A stretch of 64,000 nt of DNA from Pseudoalteromonas sp. A25 (GTDB lineage: Bacteria > Pseudomonadota > Gammaproteobacteria > Enterobacterales > Alteromonadaceae), in contig NZ_AP021846.1 of NCBI RefSeq assembly GCF_009176705.1, positions 280,001 through 344,000 on the forward strand, in the 5' to 3' direction. The notes under the pieces were generated by a model. The model had not been told where the DNA came from and ran no database searches. It saw nothing but the letters and a program-made list of their open reading frames with translations. This document shows positions 1-9,922 of the stretch, in pieces; position 1 is the stretch's first letter, and each line of letters opens with the position of its first letter. The translations under genes and the position numbers were made by a program.

Positions 1-1235
<1,235 letters not shown>

Positions 1236-1327
1236 ATACAACGCCAAAGTGGTTTTGCACGTTAGAAGTTAGTATTACTAGAGTAGTGTTTTACGAATTA
1301 TCAGAATTTCCGAATTTAAGAATTAAA

Positions 1328-1416
1328 CAAGGTGAACGACGAAGCGGTATCGCGAAATTGATTCACCTTGCGCAAATGGAATGCTCGTGCGATGCACGAT
1401 GTCATTAAACATTTGC
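1328..1416 (+). other. 23S-5S spacer with processing stems
   Basis: The spacer between 23S and 5S holds a 9-bp perfect inverted repeat (CAAGGTGAA 1328-1336 / TTCACCTTG 1362-1370). A second nested one follows: GCAAATG 1372-1378 / CATTTGC 1410-1416, enclosing TCGTGC-GAT-GCACGA. These probably fold in the precursor rRNA and guide RNase processing before 5S. No tRNA gene is present in the spacer. Confidence 0.6.
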
Positions 1417-1424
1417 ACTAAGAA

Positions 1425-1544
1425 TTTGCTTGGTGAACATAGCGTTTTGGAACCACCTGACCCCATGCCGAACTCAGAAGTGAAACGAAACAGCGTCGAT
1501 GATAGTGTGGCAGCTGCCATGTGAAAGTAGAACATCGCCAAGCA
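1425..1544 (+). rRNA. rrf: 5S ribosomal RNA
   Basis: A segment of about 120 nt begins near TTGCTTGGTGAACATAGCG and ends near CATCGCCAAGCACC. The two ends pair (GCTTGG with CCAAGC), as in helix I of 5S rRNA. It contains the conserved CCCCATGCCGAACTCAGAAG loop. It lies about 190 nt after 23S and is followed by a strong terminator. The exact ends are uncertain by a few bases. Confidence 0.95.
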
Positions 1545-1555
1545 CCTAATTAGAG

Positions 1556-1587
1556 AAAGCCCGATTCGAAAGAGTCGGGCTTTTTTG
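1556..1587 (+). terminator. rrn operon terminator
   Basis: A GC-rich stem (AAGCCCGA / TCGGGCTT) with a short loop is followed by a run of six T. It lies 12 nt after 5S and fits a Rho-independent terminator of the rRNA operon. Confidence 0.9.
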
Positions 1588-1714
1588 CGTTTGAGGGTTG
1601 TAGGTTGTGATAAGCGCGGCACTACCCATGTTTTTACCAATTTTGAGCTCCTAAACTCGTAATTTACGAAGTAAATGAATATCCTTATTGCAAGTTGTAT
1701 TGGGAATATAAAAA

Positions 1715-2329
1715 ATGTTTGAACTTATGCATTGGTTCGACTTGCTAGGGGTTATGGTTTTTGCCATTTCGGGAACTTTAATTGCGCATAGCAAGCATAT
1801 GGATGGTTTTGGTGTGGTAGTTTTGGCTACGGTAACAGGTATAGGTGGTGGTACATTACGAGATATTATTTTGGATGTTCCCGTTTTTTGGTTGCACGAC
1901 ACCAGCTATTTTGTAGCAATATTTGGCGCAATCTTCATTTGCATCCTACTTTTAAATAGTCATAGAGTGATCCCTCAACAAATGCTACAAATTGCAGATG
2001 CCTTGGGCCTAGCATTTTTCGCTGTGATGGGCACGCAAAAAGCATTAGATATTGGTATGCCCGATACTACTGCTATTATTATGGGAGTATTAACAGCCTG
2101 TTTTGGGGGTCTGATACGCGATGTCGTTGCAAGGGAGGTACCGCTGTTGCTAAAAGGGGAGCTTTACGCAATCACATGCATATTAGGTGGGCTGGTTTAT
2201 ACGCAAATGTTGAAATCGTCTTTATCTATTGAAATCGCTATGGTATCAGCTATGTCTGTAACCTTGTTGATAAGGTTATTGGCAATGCGCTACAACTTGA
2301 TATTACATGTTTTTAGATATACTAATTAA
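1715..2329 (+). CDS. TRIC/UPF0126 family inner-membrane protein (YicG-like)
   Basis: A 204-residue, very hydrophobic protein with about seven predicted membrane segments. It shows two copies of the UPF0126/TRIC half-domain. The first (about residues 8-85) has the GGGTLRD motif and the second (about 90-165) has GGLIRD, as in E. coli YicG/YadS. Eukaryotic and prokaryotic TRIC proteins form trimeric monovalent-cation channels; YicG itself has also been discussed as a glycine carrier, so the substrate is open. The gene stands alone after the rrn operon. Its stop codon coincides with the left end of the palindromic repeat at 2329-2490. Confidence 0.85.
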   Translation: MFELMHWFDLLGVMVFAISGTLIAHSKHMDGFGVVVLATVTGIGGGTLRDIILDVPVFWLHDTSYFVAIFGAIFICILLLNSHRVIPQQMLQIADALGLAFFAVMGTQKALDIGMPDTTAIIMGVLTACFGGLIRDVVAREVPLLLKGELYAITCILGGLVYTQMLKSSLSIEIAMVSAMSVTLLIRLLAMRYNLILHVFRYTN

Positions 2330-2490
2330 TACCAATTTTATTAATACATTGATCATTCTAGCGAGCTAAATAACTCATTAACTGCGTTAAATATTTCTCA
2401 TGTAGAATAACTACATAGCAAAATATTTGCCTTGTTACTAAGCCATTTATCTGTCGCAATATTTGATCACCAATTTAATGCAATTGGTAT
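2329..2490. repeat. 162-bp imperfect long-palindrome intergenic repeat (MITE-like)
   Basis: The element starts ATACCAATTTTATTAA and ends TTTAATGCAATTGGTAT. Read from either end, the halves stay similar over most of the length: ATACCAATT, ATTAA, TGATCA, GCGA, TAAAT and AAATATTT recur in the same order in the reverse complement of the right half. The centre is ATGTAG-AATAA-CTACAT. There is no ORF. It occupies nearly the whole gap between the TRIC-like gene and comM and touches the upstream stop codon. The shape fits a dispersed non-coding palindromic repeat or small non-autonomous element. Copy number in the genome cannot be seen here. Confidence 0.65.
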
Positions 2491-2514
2491 AATTAAAACC
2501 TAAGGGACAAGGAT

Positions 2515-4026
2515 ATGTCACTTGCAAAAATATACACTCGAGCTCAGGTAGGCATCGATGCGCCGCAAGTCACTGTGGAGGTGCATTTAAGTAATGGCTT
2601 GCCTGCTTTTCATATTGTTGGTTTACCAGAAACTTCAGTTAAGGAAGCGAAGGAGCGAGTCCGTTCTGCGCTTACTAATTCACGTTTTTTGTTTCCGGAT
2701 CAACGCATCACTGTCAACCTTTCTCCCGCAGATCTTCCAAAAGAAGGTGGTAGATATGATCTCGCTATTGCTGTTGGTATCTTAGTTGCTTCTGGTCAAC
2801 TCGTCAGTCAGGAGCTTACATCCTATGAGTTTTATGGTGAGTTAGCGCTAAGTGGAGAAGTGCTTGAGATACATGCGATTCTACCGAGTGTATTGGCTGC
2901 TGAAAAAGCTCAGCGTTGCTGTTATTTGCCCACTGCCAACGACGAGTTGGCGAGTTTAGCACCCAATGTACATAGAAAAGCAGTTTGCTCTTTAGAAGCG
3001 TTGTGGTTAGATATACAGGGTCAACAAGCACTACCATTAAATATGACATACGATACTCGAGTTGTTGATCCGATAGAGCATGTCGACATGAATGAAGTGA
3101 AAGGGCAAGAGAGCGCAAAACGTGTGCTTGAAATTGCGGCAGCTGGGGGGCACAACTTGATGTTTATTGGCCCACCAGGAACCGGAAAGTCGATGTTGGC
3201 TCAGAGAATGCCAACAATAATGCCTAAATTATCTGCAAATGCTGCGTTGGAGACCGCGTCAGTGTATTCTCTTATTGGACAGCGTATAGATACTCAAAAT
3301 TGGCGGAGACGCCCTTTTCGCAGTCCACATCATACCTGTTCAGCGGTCGCCTTAGTTGGGGGCTCTTCCAAGCCCAAGCCTGGGGAAATTTCATTGGCTC
3401 ACAATGGAGTTCTATTTTTAGATGAGTTACCCGAGTTTGAGAGAAAGGTTTTAGACTCTTTGAGAGAGCCAATGGAAACTGGGCAGGTAACGATATCTCG
3501 TGCTGCACGGCAAGTCGATTTCCCTGCACGCTTTCAGCTGATAGCAGCCCTCAACCCGAGCCCGACCGGTAATTATGATGATAAGCGCGCCAGCGCTGAG
3601 CAGGTCTTAAAATATCTATCTAAAATATCGGGGCCGTTTATTGACCGTATAGATCTGCAGATAGAATTGCCTCGATTATCGACGACTCAATTGCAAAGCG
3701 ATAATCCACAGGAAAGTAGTGCACAGATCAGAGAGCGTGTTGAGAAGGCTTATATGCTTGCGGTCAAACGGCAAAGTAAGAGTAATGCCTTGTTAAGCAA
3801 CCGGGAGTTGAATGAGTTTTGCGCGCTAGCGCTGCCAGAAAAGCAATATTTGGCAAAAGCAGTGGATAAGCTGCAGTTGTCTCCTCGTTCCTACCATAGG
3901 ATTTTGAAAGTTGCGAGAACAGTGTCTGATTTGAACGCAGAACCAAACATCACGCTCAATGCATTAAAAGAGGCACTGAGCTATCGAGCATTTGAGCGGC
4001 TAATAGGTAAGCTGGCAAAATATTAA
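2515..4026 (+). CDS. comM: ComM / YifB family AAA+ ATPase (Mg-chelatase-like)
   Basis: 503 residues, the usual family length. The N-terminal part (about 1-170) is the Lon-protease-like domain typical of YifB/ComM. A Mg-chelatase-type AAA+ module follows (about 190-395) with Walker A GPPGTGKS near residue 219 and Walker B LFLDELPEF, then a helical C-terminal domain. In Vibrio, ComM is a hexameric helicase that drives branch migration during integration of transforming DNA. The role here is inferred from that family. The gene ends convergently with the response regulator, overlapping it by 4 nt. Start ATG is preceded by AAGGGACAAGG. Confidence 0.93.
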   Translation: MSLAKIYTRAQVGIDAPQVTVEVHLSNGLPAFHIVGLPETSVKEAKERVRSALTNSRFLFPDQRITVNLSPADLPKEGGRYDLAIAVGILVASGQLVSQELTSYEFYGELALSGEVLEIHAILPSVLAAEKAQRCCYLPTANDELASLAPNVHRKAVCSLEALWLDIQGQQALPLNMTYDTRVVDPIEHVDMNEVKGQESAKRVLEIAAAGGHNLMFIGPPGTGKSMLAQRMPTIMPKLSANAALETASVYSLIGQRIDTQNWRRRPFRSPHHTCSAVALVGGSSKPKPGEISLAHNGVLFLDELPEFERKVLDSLREPMETGQVTISRAARQVDFPARFQLIAALNPSPTGNYDDKRASAEQVLKYLSKISGPFIDRIDLQIELPRLSTTQLQSDNPQESSAQIRERVEKAYMLAVKRQSKSNALLSNRELNEFCALALPEKQYLAKAVDKLQLSPRSYHRILKVARTVSDLNAEPNITLNALKEALSYRAFERLIGKLAKY

Positions 4027-4727
4027 GTTGATAACATGTAGCCTTTACCTCGAACCGTTACTATGCGCTTTTGATCTTTTTCATCACCAAGTTTTTTTCT
4101 TAGGCGGCCAACAAGTACATCAACAGTTCTATCATTTGGGCTCCAATCAGGCTGACCAATATCTTCTGATATTTTTTCTCGAGATGTTGCTTTACCTGCA
4201 TTCGCAATTAAACATATCAATACTTTATGTTCTGCTTCTGTTAATCGAGACTCCTCACCGTGTTGGTTTAGTAACGTACGATTATCAGGGTGCAATTTAA
4301 AGTCAGCATATTCTATAAACTCTTCTGATTCATCCTCATCATTGCTTTGCGAGATACGCTTATACAGTGCACGCATTCTTAACTCTAGCTCTAGAAGGTC
4401 TACCGGTTTACAAACATAGTCATCAGCCCCTTGAGCAAGGCCGGCAATCCGATCAGCTTGAGAGTCTCTACTTGAGAGCATTATGACGCCAATATCTGTT
4501 AATGTGTTGATTTCTTTAGCGAGTTCAAGTCCATCAGTTGCGGGTAAAACTATATCAATGATAGCTAAAGAGATAGGCATATCTGTGTTGCCGGTTTGCT
4601 GGATCAGTGTAAGCGCATTAGCTCCAGTGTTATCCACTTGTATTTCAAACTCCGTTTGTGCGAAGTGACTTTGAATGCGCTTGGCTAATAAATCATCGTC
4701 TTCTACCAGTAATACTTGAATACTCAT
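4023..4727 (-). CDS. OmpR/PhoB-family response regulator
   Basis: 234 residues with a receiver domain (about 1-120) and a winged-helix DNA-binding domain (about 135-233). Phosphorylation-site residues are visible: acidic D10-D12, acceptor D58 in IIDIVLP, and K107 in CKPVD. The C-terminal domain has the RTVDVLVGRLRKKLGD recognition-helix pattern of the OmpR family. No histidine kinase gene is adjacent, so it is an orphan regulator in this window and its signal cannot be assigned. Confidence 0.9.
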   Translation of the reverse strand: MSIQVLLVEDDDLLAKRIQSHFAQTEFEIQVDNTGANALTLIQQTGNTDMPISLAIIDIVLPATDGLELAKEINTLTDIGVIMLSSRDSQADRIAGLAQGADDYVCKPVDLLELELRMRALYKRISQSNDEDESEEFIEYADFKLHPDNRTLLNQHGEESRLTEAEHKVLICLIANAGKATSREKISEDIGQPDWSPNDRTVDVLVGRLRKKLGDEKDQKRIVTVRGKGYMLST

Positions 4728-4924
4728 AATGTCGTTATCTATTCAATAATTACGTTTATATTAGCACTGTAAAATCATCACTGAGAAGCTTCAGATGATT
4801 TTTTTGCAATAAAAAGCGTTAAAAACAGTAAATTGAAAAAAATATGTGTATGCAGTAAGTGGTTATTTCACAAGGCTGGCGCATAAATATGCGAACGATG
4901 CGCTACTCATGGGTGAGAATGTAA

Positions 4925-4947
4925 GAGAGCAACACGGTATTGCTCTC
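4925..4947. terminator. Hairpin between the S9 peptidase gene and the response regulator
   Basis: GAGAGCAA (4925-4932) pairs perfectly with TTGCTCTC (4940-4947) across a 7-nt loop. The T run lies on the plus-strand side (4947-4952), while the peptidase gene ends here on the minus strand. It may stop transcripts from either strand; the orientation is not certain. Confidence 0.45.
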
Positions 4948-4957
4948 TTTTTCGATA

Positions 4958-7411
4958 CTATTTTTTGTAAATATGTTGCCACCATTGTGGCTGTTGTTTT
5001 AGGTGCATGTCAAAGTAGGCTAACATCGTATCCCACCACTGAAACCTTCTGTCGCGTGCCAGAATCTGGTGATTTGCGCCCTTATACTCAATTAATTCAA
5101 CATCTTTGCCTAAAATCTTCAGAGCAGTATACATATTATGGCTTTCACCTGGAGGGACATTAGTATCTGCATCACCATGAATTAACAATAACGGAGTTTT
5201 TACCTTATCGGCATGAAAGACAGGGCTGTGTTGAGAGTAAAGCGTAGGATTATTCCAAGGGAAACTATTTTTTGATGCTTCTCCAGAGTATAGATATCCC
5301 CACCAACCTTGTCCCCAGTAAGAGGTAATGTTTGAAATGCCTGCATGGGCAATTGATGCGCTGAACATATCTGTTTTTGTGGCCAGAAGCATAGTCATAA
5401 AGCCACCATAAGATGCCCCTAAGTTACCAATACGCTTTGGATCTACGAACGAGTAGGCGTCAGTAAATGCTTTGGTTCCATCAATAATATCTTGTGCAGT
5501 ATTTTCCCCCCAAGCATTCACGTGTTGAGCAGAAAATTGTTGGCCAAAACCGGTCGCTCCAGTTGGTTGCAACACATAAACGACATAACCATGAGCAGCC
5601 CATAGATTAAATGGATAGCGTCCAGTAAATGCTCTTGAAACTGGCGAGGTACCGCCATAGTAATAAACAAGCGCCGGGTAGCGTTTAGTCTTATCTAAAT
5701 TATGTGGTAGATACACGCGTCCTTTTATTTCAGTACCAAGCTTATTGGTAAAGTTAAACTCTTCTAGCTGCGCAATATGGCTATTTTTATAGGCTATCTG
5801 TTGAGAGTCCCAAAGGCGCTTTGCTTTGTTGCTACTTAAAGAAACGCGTTTTAACTGTTGAGGAACAGATGCTTGAGTACCTGCTACCAAGACATCAGCC
5901 TTTTGACCATGGGTGACGTCAAATTGATCAACAACATCAAAACCTGTTTTTATATGTTTAAAATGTGATTTACTCTTGTCATATAAGTACAGCTGTCTTT
6001 TATCTTCATTGGTGACCAACATCACGACATCATCATTACTTAGCACTTGAATATTTGCGACTGCTGGATCAAACGACTTGCTGAGCGGTTTGGGTTGTTC
6101 CCCATTATTGTTTAACCAAAATAACTGACCATCGTAATTATTGGCTAGCATACCATCAGGCAACGCCTTACCGATACCGTTTGCAAAATCAGGTCCTGCA
6201 ACTATATATATCCCTCGGTTTGCATATTTGGCTTGTTTGAAGGTTCGGTATGCACCAATCATTGTTTGTTGATTATCTGATAAATTGATTTCTATCAATT
6301 CTGTCAGCATATGAGGTGGTGCCTGGTAGTTTTGAGGGTTGCGGCTAACTAAAATGGTGTTGCGCTGAGCGTCGTGATCTTCAAGGGAGTGACTCAGTGT
6401 TCCTTCAGTAAGGGCACTGATCAAGCCTGAATTTATATCGAGCAGATAGACTTGGTTATTGATGCGAGCATATGACCAGCGATCTTCCAATCCGCGATAA
6501 TGTTTTACTAAAGTGTGGGAGTCTTTTGGAGTGTTAGACCATGAGAAAATTAAACTGCTATCGTCGAAGTACTCAAAGTTACTCGCCCCGTCTAATTTGT
6601 CAGCAATAACGCGAGATGTCATCGTTTTTAGATCAAGGGTTTTTAACTGGTTAGCTTGTACATACGCTAACTGCTTTGAGTCACTTCGCCAGGCTACATT
6701 ATTCGCTGATACACCATCTAAGCGGTAGATGGTGGAACCATCCTGCTTTTTGATTAATGTTTCTGTAATTGGCGTATTGCCATTTAAATCGCTGTAGTGC
6801 CGTTGTGTGGTGATATAGAATCGACCATTGGGTGACTGTGACAATGCACTAATCGTTGGTGAGTCAAAGAGCTGCTTGGCAGATAACGAGACTTGTTCAT
6901 TGTTGTGCAGGGTTATTTGGTCATGCTCAGATTGCGGAACATAGTCAATACTTACTTCGTTCCAATTGTCTACTTGCTCCGTAATAATAATAACTTGATG
7001 GTCACCTGTGACTGCATGCAGGTCATAACTTTTTTCACCAGTTAATTGTTCGCCATTTAAGAACACGTGGGCTTTTTTGACTCCGGAGAGGTTTATTTTC
7101 CCTTGTGTGAAACGAGTCGTCGCAAAGCTAAATTTTAAAACTTGTATACCAGGCAGTGTCAGTGCGTTGATATCAGCAAGGTTTTGCCAGTCAATACTGT
7201 TGCCAAATATTGATAGCGAATCGCTTGAGCTTTTTAAGCTAGGAAGCAGGGTTTGAATAATTTTATTTTGATGCGCTGTGTTGTTTGGTTTTATATTGCT
7301 GTGAGTTGGGATTGGGCCAAGAAACTGGATTTGTTTTTCATTTAATGGTGCCGCATTCAGTTGCAATGTGAGGGCTGATGCGAGTAAAGTGGCCACAGTT
7401 CTTAAAATCAT
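4958..7411 (-). CDS. Secreted S9-family (prolyl oligopeptidase-like) serine peptidase
   Basis: 817 residues. An N-terminal signal peptide ends near LQLNA-AP, giving a probable periplasmic or exported enzyme. The middle is a long beta-propeller-like region. The C-terminal about 250 residues form the alpha/beta-hydrolase peptidase domain. The catalytic triad is recognisable: Ser in GASYGGF, Asp in HGDADTNVP and His in GANHQI. Such enzymes act as dipeptidyl- or acylaminoacyl-peptidases on peptides taken up from the environment. Substrate preference cannot be told. It is a single gene, divergent from the CNNM gene. Confidence 0.88.
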   Translation of the reverse strand: MILRTVATLLASALTLQLNAAPLNEKQIQFLGPIPTHSNIKPNNTAHQNKIIQTLLPSLKSSSDSLSIFGNSIDWQNLADINALTLPGIQVLKFSFATTRFTQGKINLSGVKKAHVFLNGEQLTGEKSYDLHAVTGDHQVIIITEQVDNWNEVSIDYVPQSEHDQITLHNNEQVSLSAKQLFDSPTISALSQSPNGRFYITTQRHYSDLNGNTPITETLIKKQDGSTIYRLDGVSANNVAWRSDSKQLAYVQANQLKTLDLKTMTSRVIADKLDGASNFEYFDDSSLIFSWSNTPKDSHTLVKHYRGLEDRWSYARINNQVYLLDINSGLISALTEGTLSHSLEDHDAQRNTILVSRNPQNYQAPPHMLTELIEINLSDNQQTMIGAYRTFKQAKYANRGIYIVAGPDFANGIGKALPDGMLANNYDGQLFWLNNNGEQPKPLSKSFDPAVANIQVLSNDDVVMLVTNEDKRQLYLYDKSKSHFKHIKTGFDVVDQFDVTHGQKADVLVAGTQASVPQQLKRVSLSSNKAKRLWDSQQIAYKNSHIAQLEEFNFTNKLGTEIKGRVYLPHNLDKTKRYPALVYYYGGTSPVSRAFTGRYPFNLWAAHGYVVYVLQPTGATGFGQQFSAQHVNAWGENTAQDIIDGTKAFTDAYSFVDPKRIGNLGASYGGFMTMLLATKTDMFSASIAHAGISNITSYWGQGWWGYLYSGEASKNSFPWNNPTLYSQHSPVFHADKVKTPLLLIHGDADTNVPPGESHNMYTALKILGKDVELIEYKGANHQILARDRRFQWWDTMLAYFDMHLKQQPQWWQHIYKK

Positions 7412-7518
7412 ATTTGAGCCTATTGTAGGTAAAAAATTTGCCCCAATATAGCATAGATATTGGTCAAGTCAGCAAAGATACGACTAGTTGGTATTTATAG
7501 CTTGTTAAGGAGTTAAGG

Positions 7519-8583
7519 TTGTTTTTATTGGTTACATATATGGTGTTAGCCATAGGTATCTCGTTTTTATGCTCGGTTATGGAGGCGGTTTTACTGAGTA
7601 TCACACCGAGTTATATAGCGGTACTTAAAAAAGATAAACCCAAGTTAGCTGACAGAGTTCAGCAATTAAAAGACAGCATTGATAAACCTCTGGCAGCTAT
7701 TTTGACTTTAAACACGGTGGCTCACACTGCTGGTGCAGCGGGTGTTGGTGCACAAGCTGCTGTCGTTTTTTCTGACGCGGCTGTCGGGATTGCATCTGCG
7801 ATAATGACATTGCTGGTGTTAGTTCTATCAGAAATTATTCCAAAAACGCTCGGAGCGACTTACTGGCGCGCACTCACTCCCGTGGTATCAGCTGCTTTAG
7901 TCTGGTTAGTGAGGGTGCTTAAGCCATTTGTTTGGCTTTCAGATATGTTGACTCGATTAATGGGTAAGAAAGAGAGTGAAGCTCATTATATTCGCCAAGA
8001 GATTGAAGCAATGGCGGAAATAGGGTCTGAAGCAGGCGCATTACAAGAAGAAGAGACACAAACTATTCGAAGCCTGCTGCGCTTTAGGCACGCAAAGCTT
8101 GAGCATGTGATGACACCAAGAACAGTGTTGTTTAAAATTCACAAAGATATGACAGTTAATGAGTATTTGTCTGAGCACGGGTCGGTGGCGTTTTCAAGGA
8201 TCTTGGTTTTTGATAAAAGTGGCGATGACATTGTAGGGTTCGTACACAAAAATGATATTATGCTTGCTTATCATAGGCTTGGGGAAGAATACAAAATCGG
8301 TAAGCTGGTCAAGCCCTTGTATACAGTGCCAGAAACGCTCGACGCACCTTCATTATTTCAAACATTATTAGAAAAGCGTATTCATATTGCACTAGTTATA
8401 GACGAGTATGGAGATATCCAAGGAATTGTGACACTTGAAGATATGTTAGAGTCGTTAATGGGTATGGATATTATTGATGAACGAGAGCAGTCTACTAATA
8501 TGCAGCAAGCAGCAAAAAGAAAGTGGCGAGAGCGAGTCGATGGACATAGCCACCTAATAGAGACTGACTCTGAAAAACATTAA
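7519..8583 (+). CDS. CNNM/DUF21 and CBS-domain membrane protein
   Basis: 354 residues. The N-terminal about 170 residues carry the DUF21/CNNM transmembrane domain with the SEIIPKTLGA motif. A CBS-domain pair follows (about 195-310, with MTPRT and IVTLEDMLESLMG). These proteins are linked to magnesium or divalent-cation efflux and are often mislabelled hemolysins. The C-terminal CorC/HlyC domain found in many homologues is missing; the protein ends soon after the CBS pair. The start is TTG at 7519, preceded by AAGGAG (7507-7512). It overlaps the convergent EAL gene by 4 nt. Confidence 0.87.
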   Translation: MFLLVTYMVLAIGISFLCSVMEAVLLSITPSYIAVLKKDKPKLADRVQQLKDSIDKPLAAILTLNTVAHTAGAAGVGAQAAVVFSDAAVGIASAIMTLLVLVLSEIIPKTLGATYWRALTPVVSAALVWLVRVLKPFVWLSDMLTRLMGKKESEAHYIRQEIEAMAEIGSEAGALQEEETQTIRSLLRFRHAKLEHVMTPRTVLFKIHKDMTVNEYLSEHGSVAFSRILVFDKSGDDIVGFVHKNDIMLAYHRLGEEYKIGKLVKPLYTVPETLDAPSLFQTLLEKRIHIALVIDEYGDIQGIVTLEDMLESLMGMDIIDEREQSTNMQQAAKRKWRERVDGHSHLIETDSEKH

Positions 8584-9788
8584 GAATTAGAATTCATCAT
8601 CCGAAGCCAAGAATGGATCCAACGGATAAATTCAGACTTGGCTTTTGGGCGGCTAATTAAAAAGCCTTGCATCAGCAAGTTATGCTTATAACGGTCTAAG
8701 TATTGTAGTTCTTCAATACGCTCAATCCCTTCTGCAACGATGCTGATTTGTTCACTTTGGGCAATGTCTATTAAGCTGTCAACAATCACTTGAGAAAAGC
8801 GATCAGAATCAATATGAGTTATTAATGATCTATCTATCTTGATTTCAGTGAATGGGAGGGTTTTTAACTGAGTGATATTTGTAAAACCAGTACCAAAGTC
8901 ATCCAACGAAATTGCAAACCCTCTCATTCTCAAACGATTGATAGTTTCTAGTTGCACTGTACTATTTAAAGGCACGTGTTCTGTTATTTCTAAAATAACA
9001 TCTTCAGGTTTCAAGCGACTCAACTCAAGTATTAACGCCAATTTGTTTGGGCAGTTGATATCATCTAATTGAACGGGTGATAAATTGAACGCCAAGGTAA
9101 CTTTGTGTGGCAATTCAGTACGAATTTCTTTGAACTCTTCCGTAGCCTTCTCAAATAGTTGAAAGGTCACTAGGTTTATTAAATCCAAGTCTTCAGCTAG
9201 CGTGATGAATTGTTCGGGTAGTATGGTATGTGTATGCTCGGGTGTGATTATCCTAGCCAGCACTTCGATACTTTCTATCGACTTGGTTGCACGATTAACT
9301 TTTGGTTGATAATAAGGGGTGATCTGACGATGGCTTATTGCATGTAGCAGCTCGGCTTGAGTGATAGACTCAACATGTCGTTTTTCGGGCGCGATAAATG
9401 ACTCGAGTTTTTTGAGGAGTCTGTCGACCTCTTTTAATTGAACTGGTTTGGAAATATTGCCAATTAAGTGTGCATTAGATTGTCGAGCTAGGTTTGCGGC
9501 AAGATCAATGATTTTTATATCCATATCTGAAATGATAATAACGCCACCTGGATATTTAATATCTCCAAGTTGGCGGATCAGCTCCATCCCATCCATTTCA
9601 GGCATGTTTAAATCTGTAAATATCGCATCGTAACGACTGGGAGCTTGCGCTATTTTTTCAAGTGCTACCGTTGCGCTGGTGCATGTGGTTATTTCATCCA
9701 CTCCTAACTCTGTTAGCATTGCTTGCATCACCATAAGAATAGCTTGAGAGTCATCGACAACCATTACATGCCTAGTTGTTGCATTCAT
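8580..9788 (-). CDS. Response regulator with EAL phosphodiesterase output
   Basis: 402 residues. The receiver domain (about 1-130) has D12/D13, acceptor D59 in FTDLNMPEMDG and K114 in SKP. The EAL domain (about 150-395) keeps the residues needed for c-di-GMP hydrolysis: EVLAR, FNLSP, EITE, LDDFGTGF, IKIDRS, AEGIE and QGFLISRP. It is therefore probably an active c-di-GMP phosphodiesterase controlled by phosphorylation, acting in the cytoplasm on motility or biofilm switches. There is no adjacent kinase. It contrasts with the degenerate EAL protein at 23563. Confidence 0.93.
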   Translation of the reverse strand: MNATTRHVMVVDDSQAILMVMQAMLTELGVDEITTCTSATVALEKIAQAPSRYDAIFTDLNMPEMDGMELIRQLGDIKYPGGVIIISDMDIKIIDLAANLARQSNAHLIGNISKPVQLKEVDRLLKKLESFIAPEKRHVESITQAELLHAISHRQITPYYQPKVNRATKSIESIEVLARIITPEHTHTILPEQFITLAEDLDLINLVTFQLFEKATEEFKEIRTELPHKVTLAFNLSPVQLDDINCPNKLALILELSRLKPEDVILEITEHVPLNSTVQLETINRLRMRGFAISLDDFGTGFTNITQLKTLPFTEIKIDRSLITHIDSDRFSQVIVDSLIDIAQSEQISIVAEGIERIEELQYLDRYKHNLLMQGFLISRPKAKSEFIRWIHSWLRMMNSNS

Positions 9789-9922
9789 TTTAAGATCCTT
9801 TATTCAACACACACCATTACTTAAGTTTAGTACACCGTACTCAAATGTATAAGGCAAATATCGGGTTTGTCACATAGTTCATTAGTTGAGATAATGCGGG
9901 AAAAATATATCTATTTGAAATC

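Noticed and set aside
1236..1424. tRNA gene in the 23S-5S spacer
   Set aside because: The hairpins present do not form a cloverleaf, and there is no T-loop sequence GGTTCGA.
4846..5163. 105-codon plus-strand ORF
   Set aside because: It overlaps the 3' end of the S9 peptidase gene in antisense, crosses a hairpin and has no recognisable domain.
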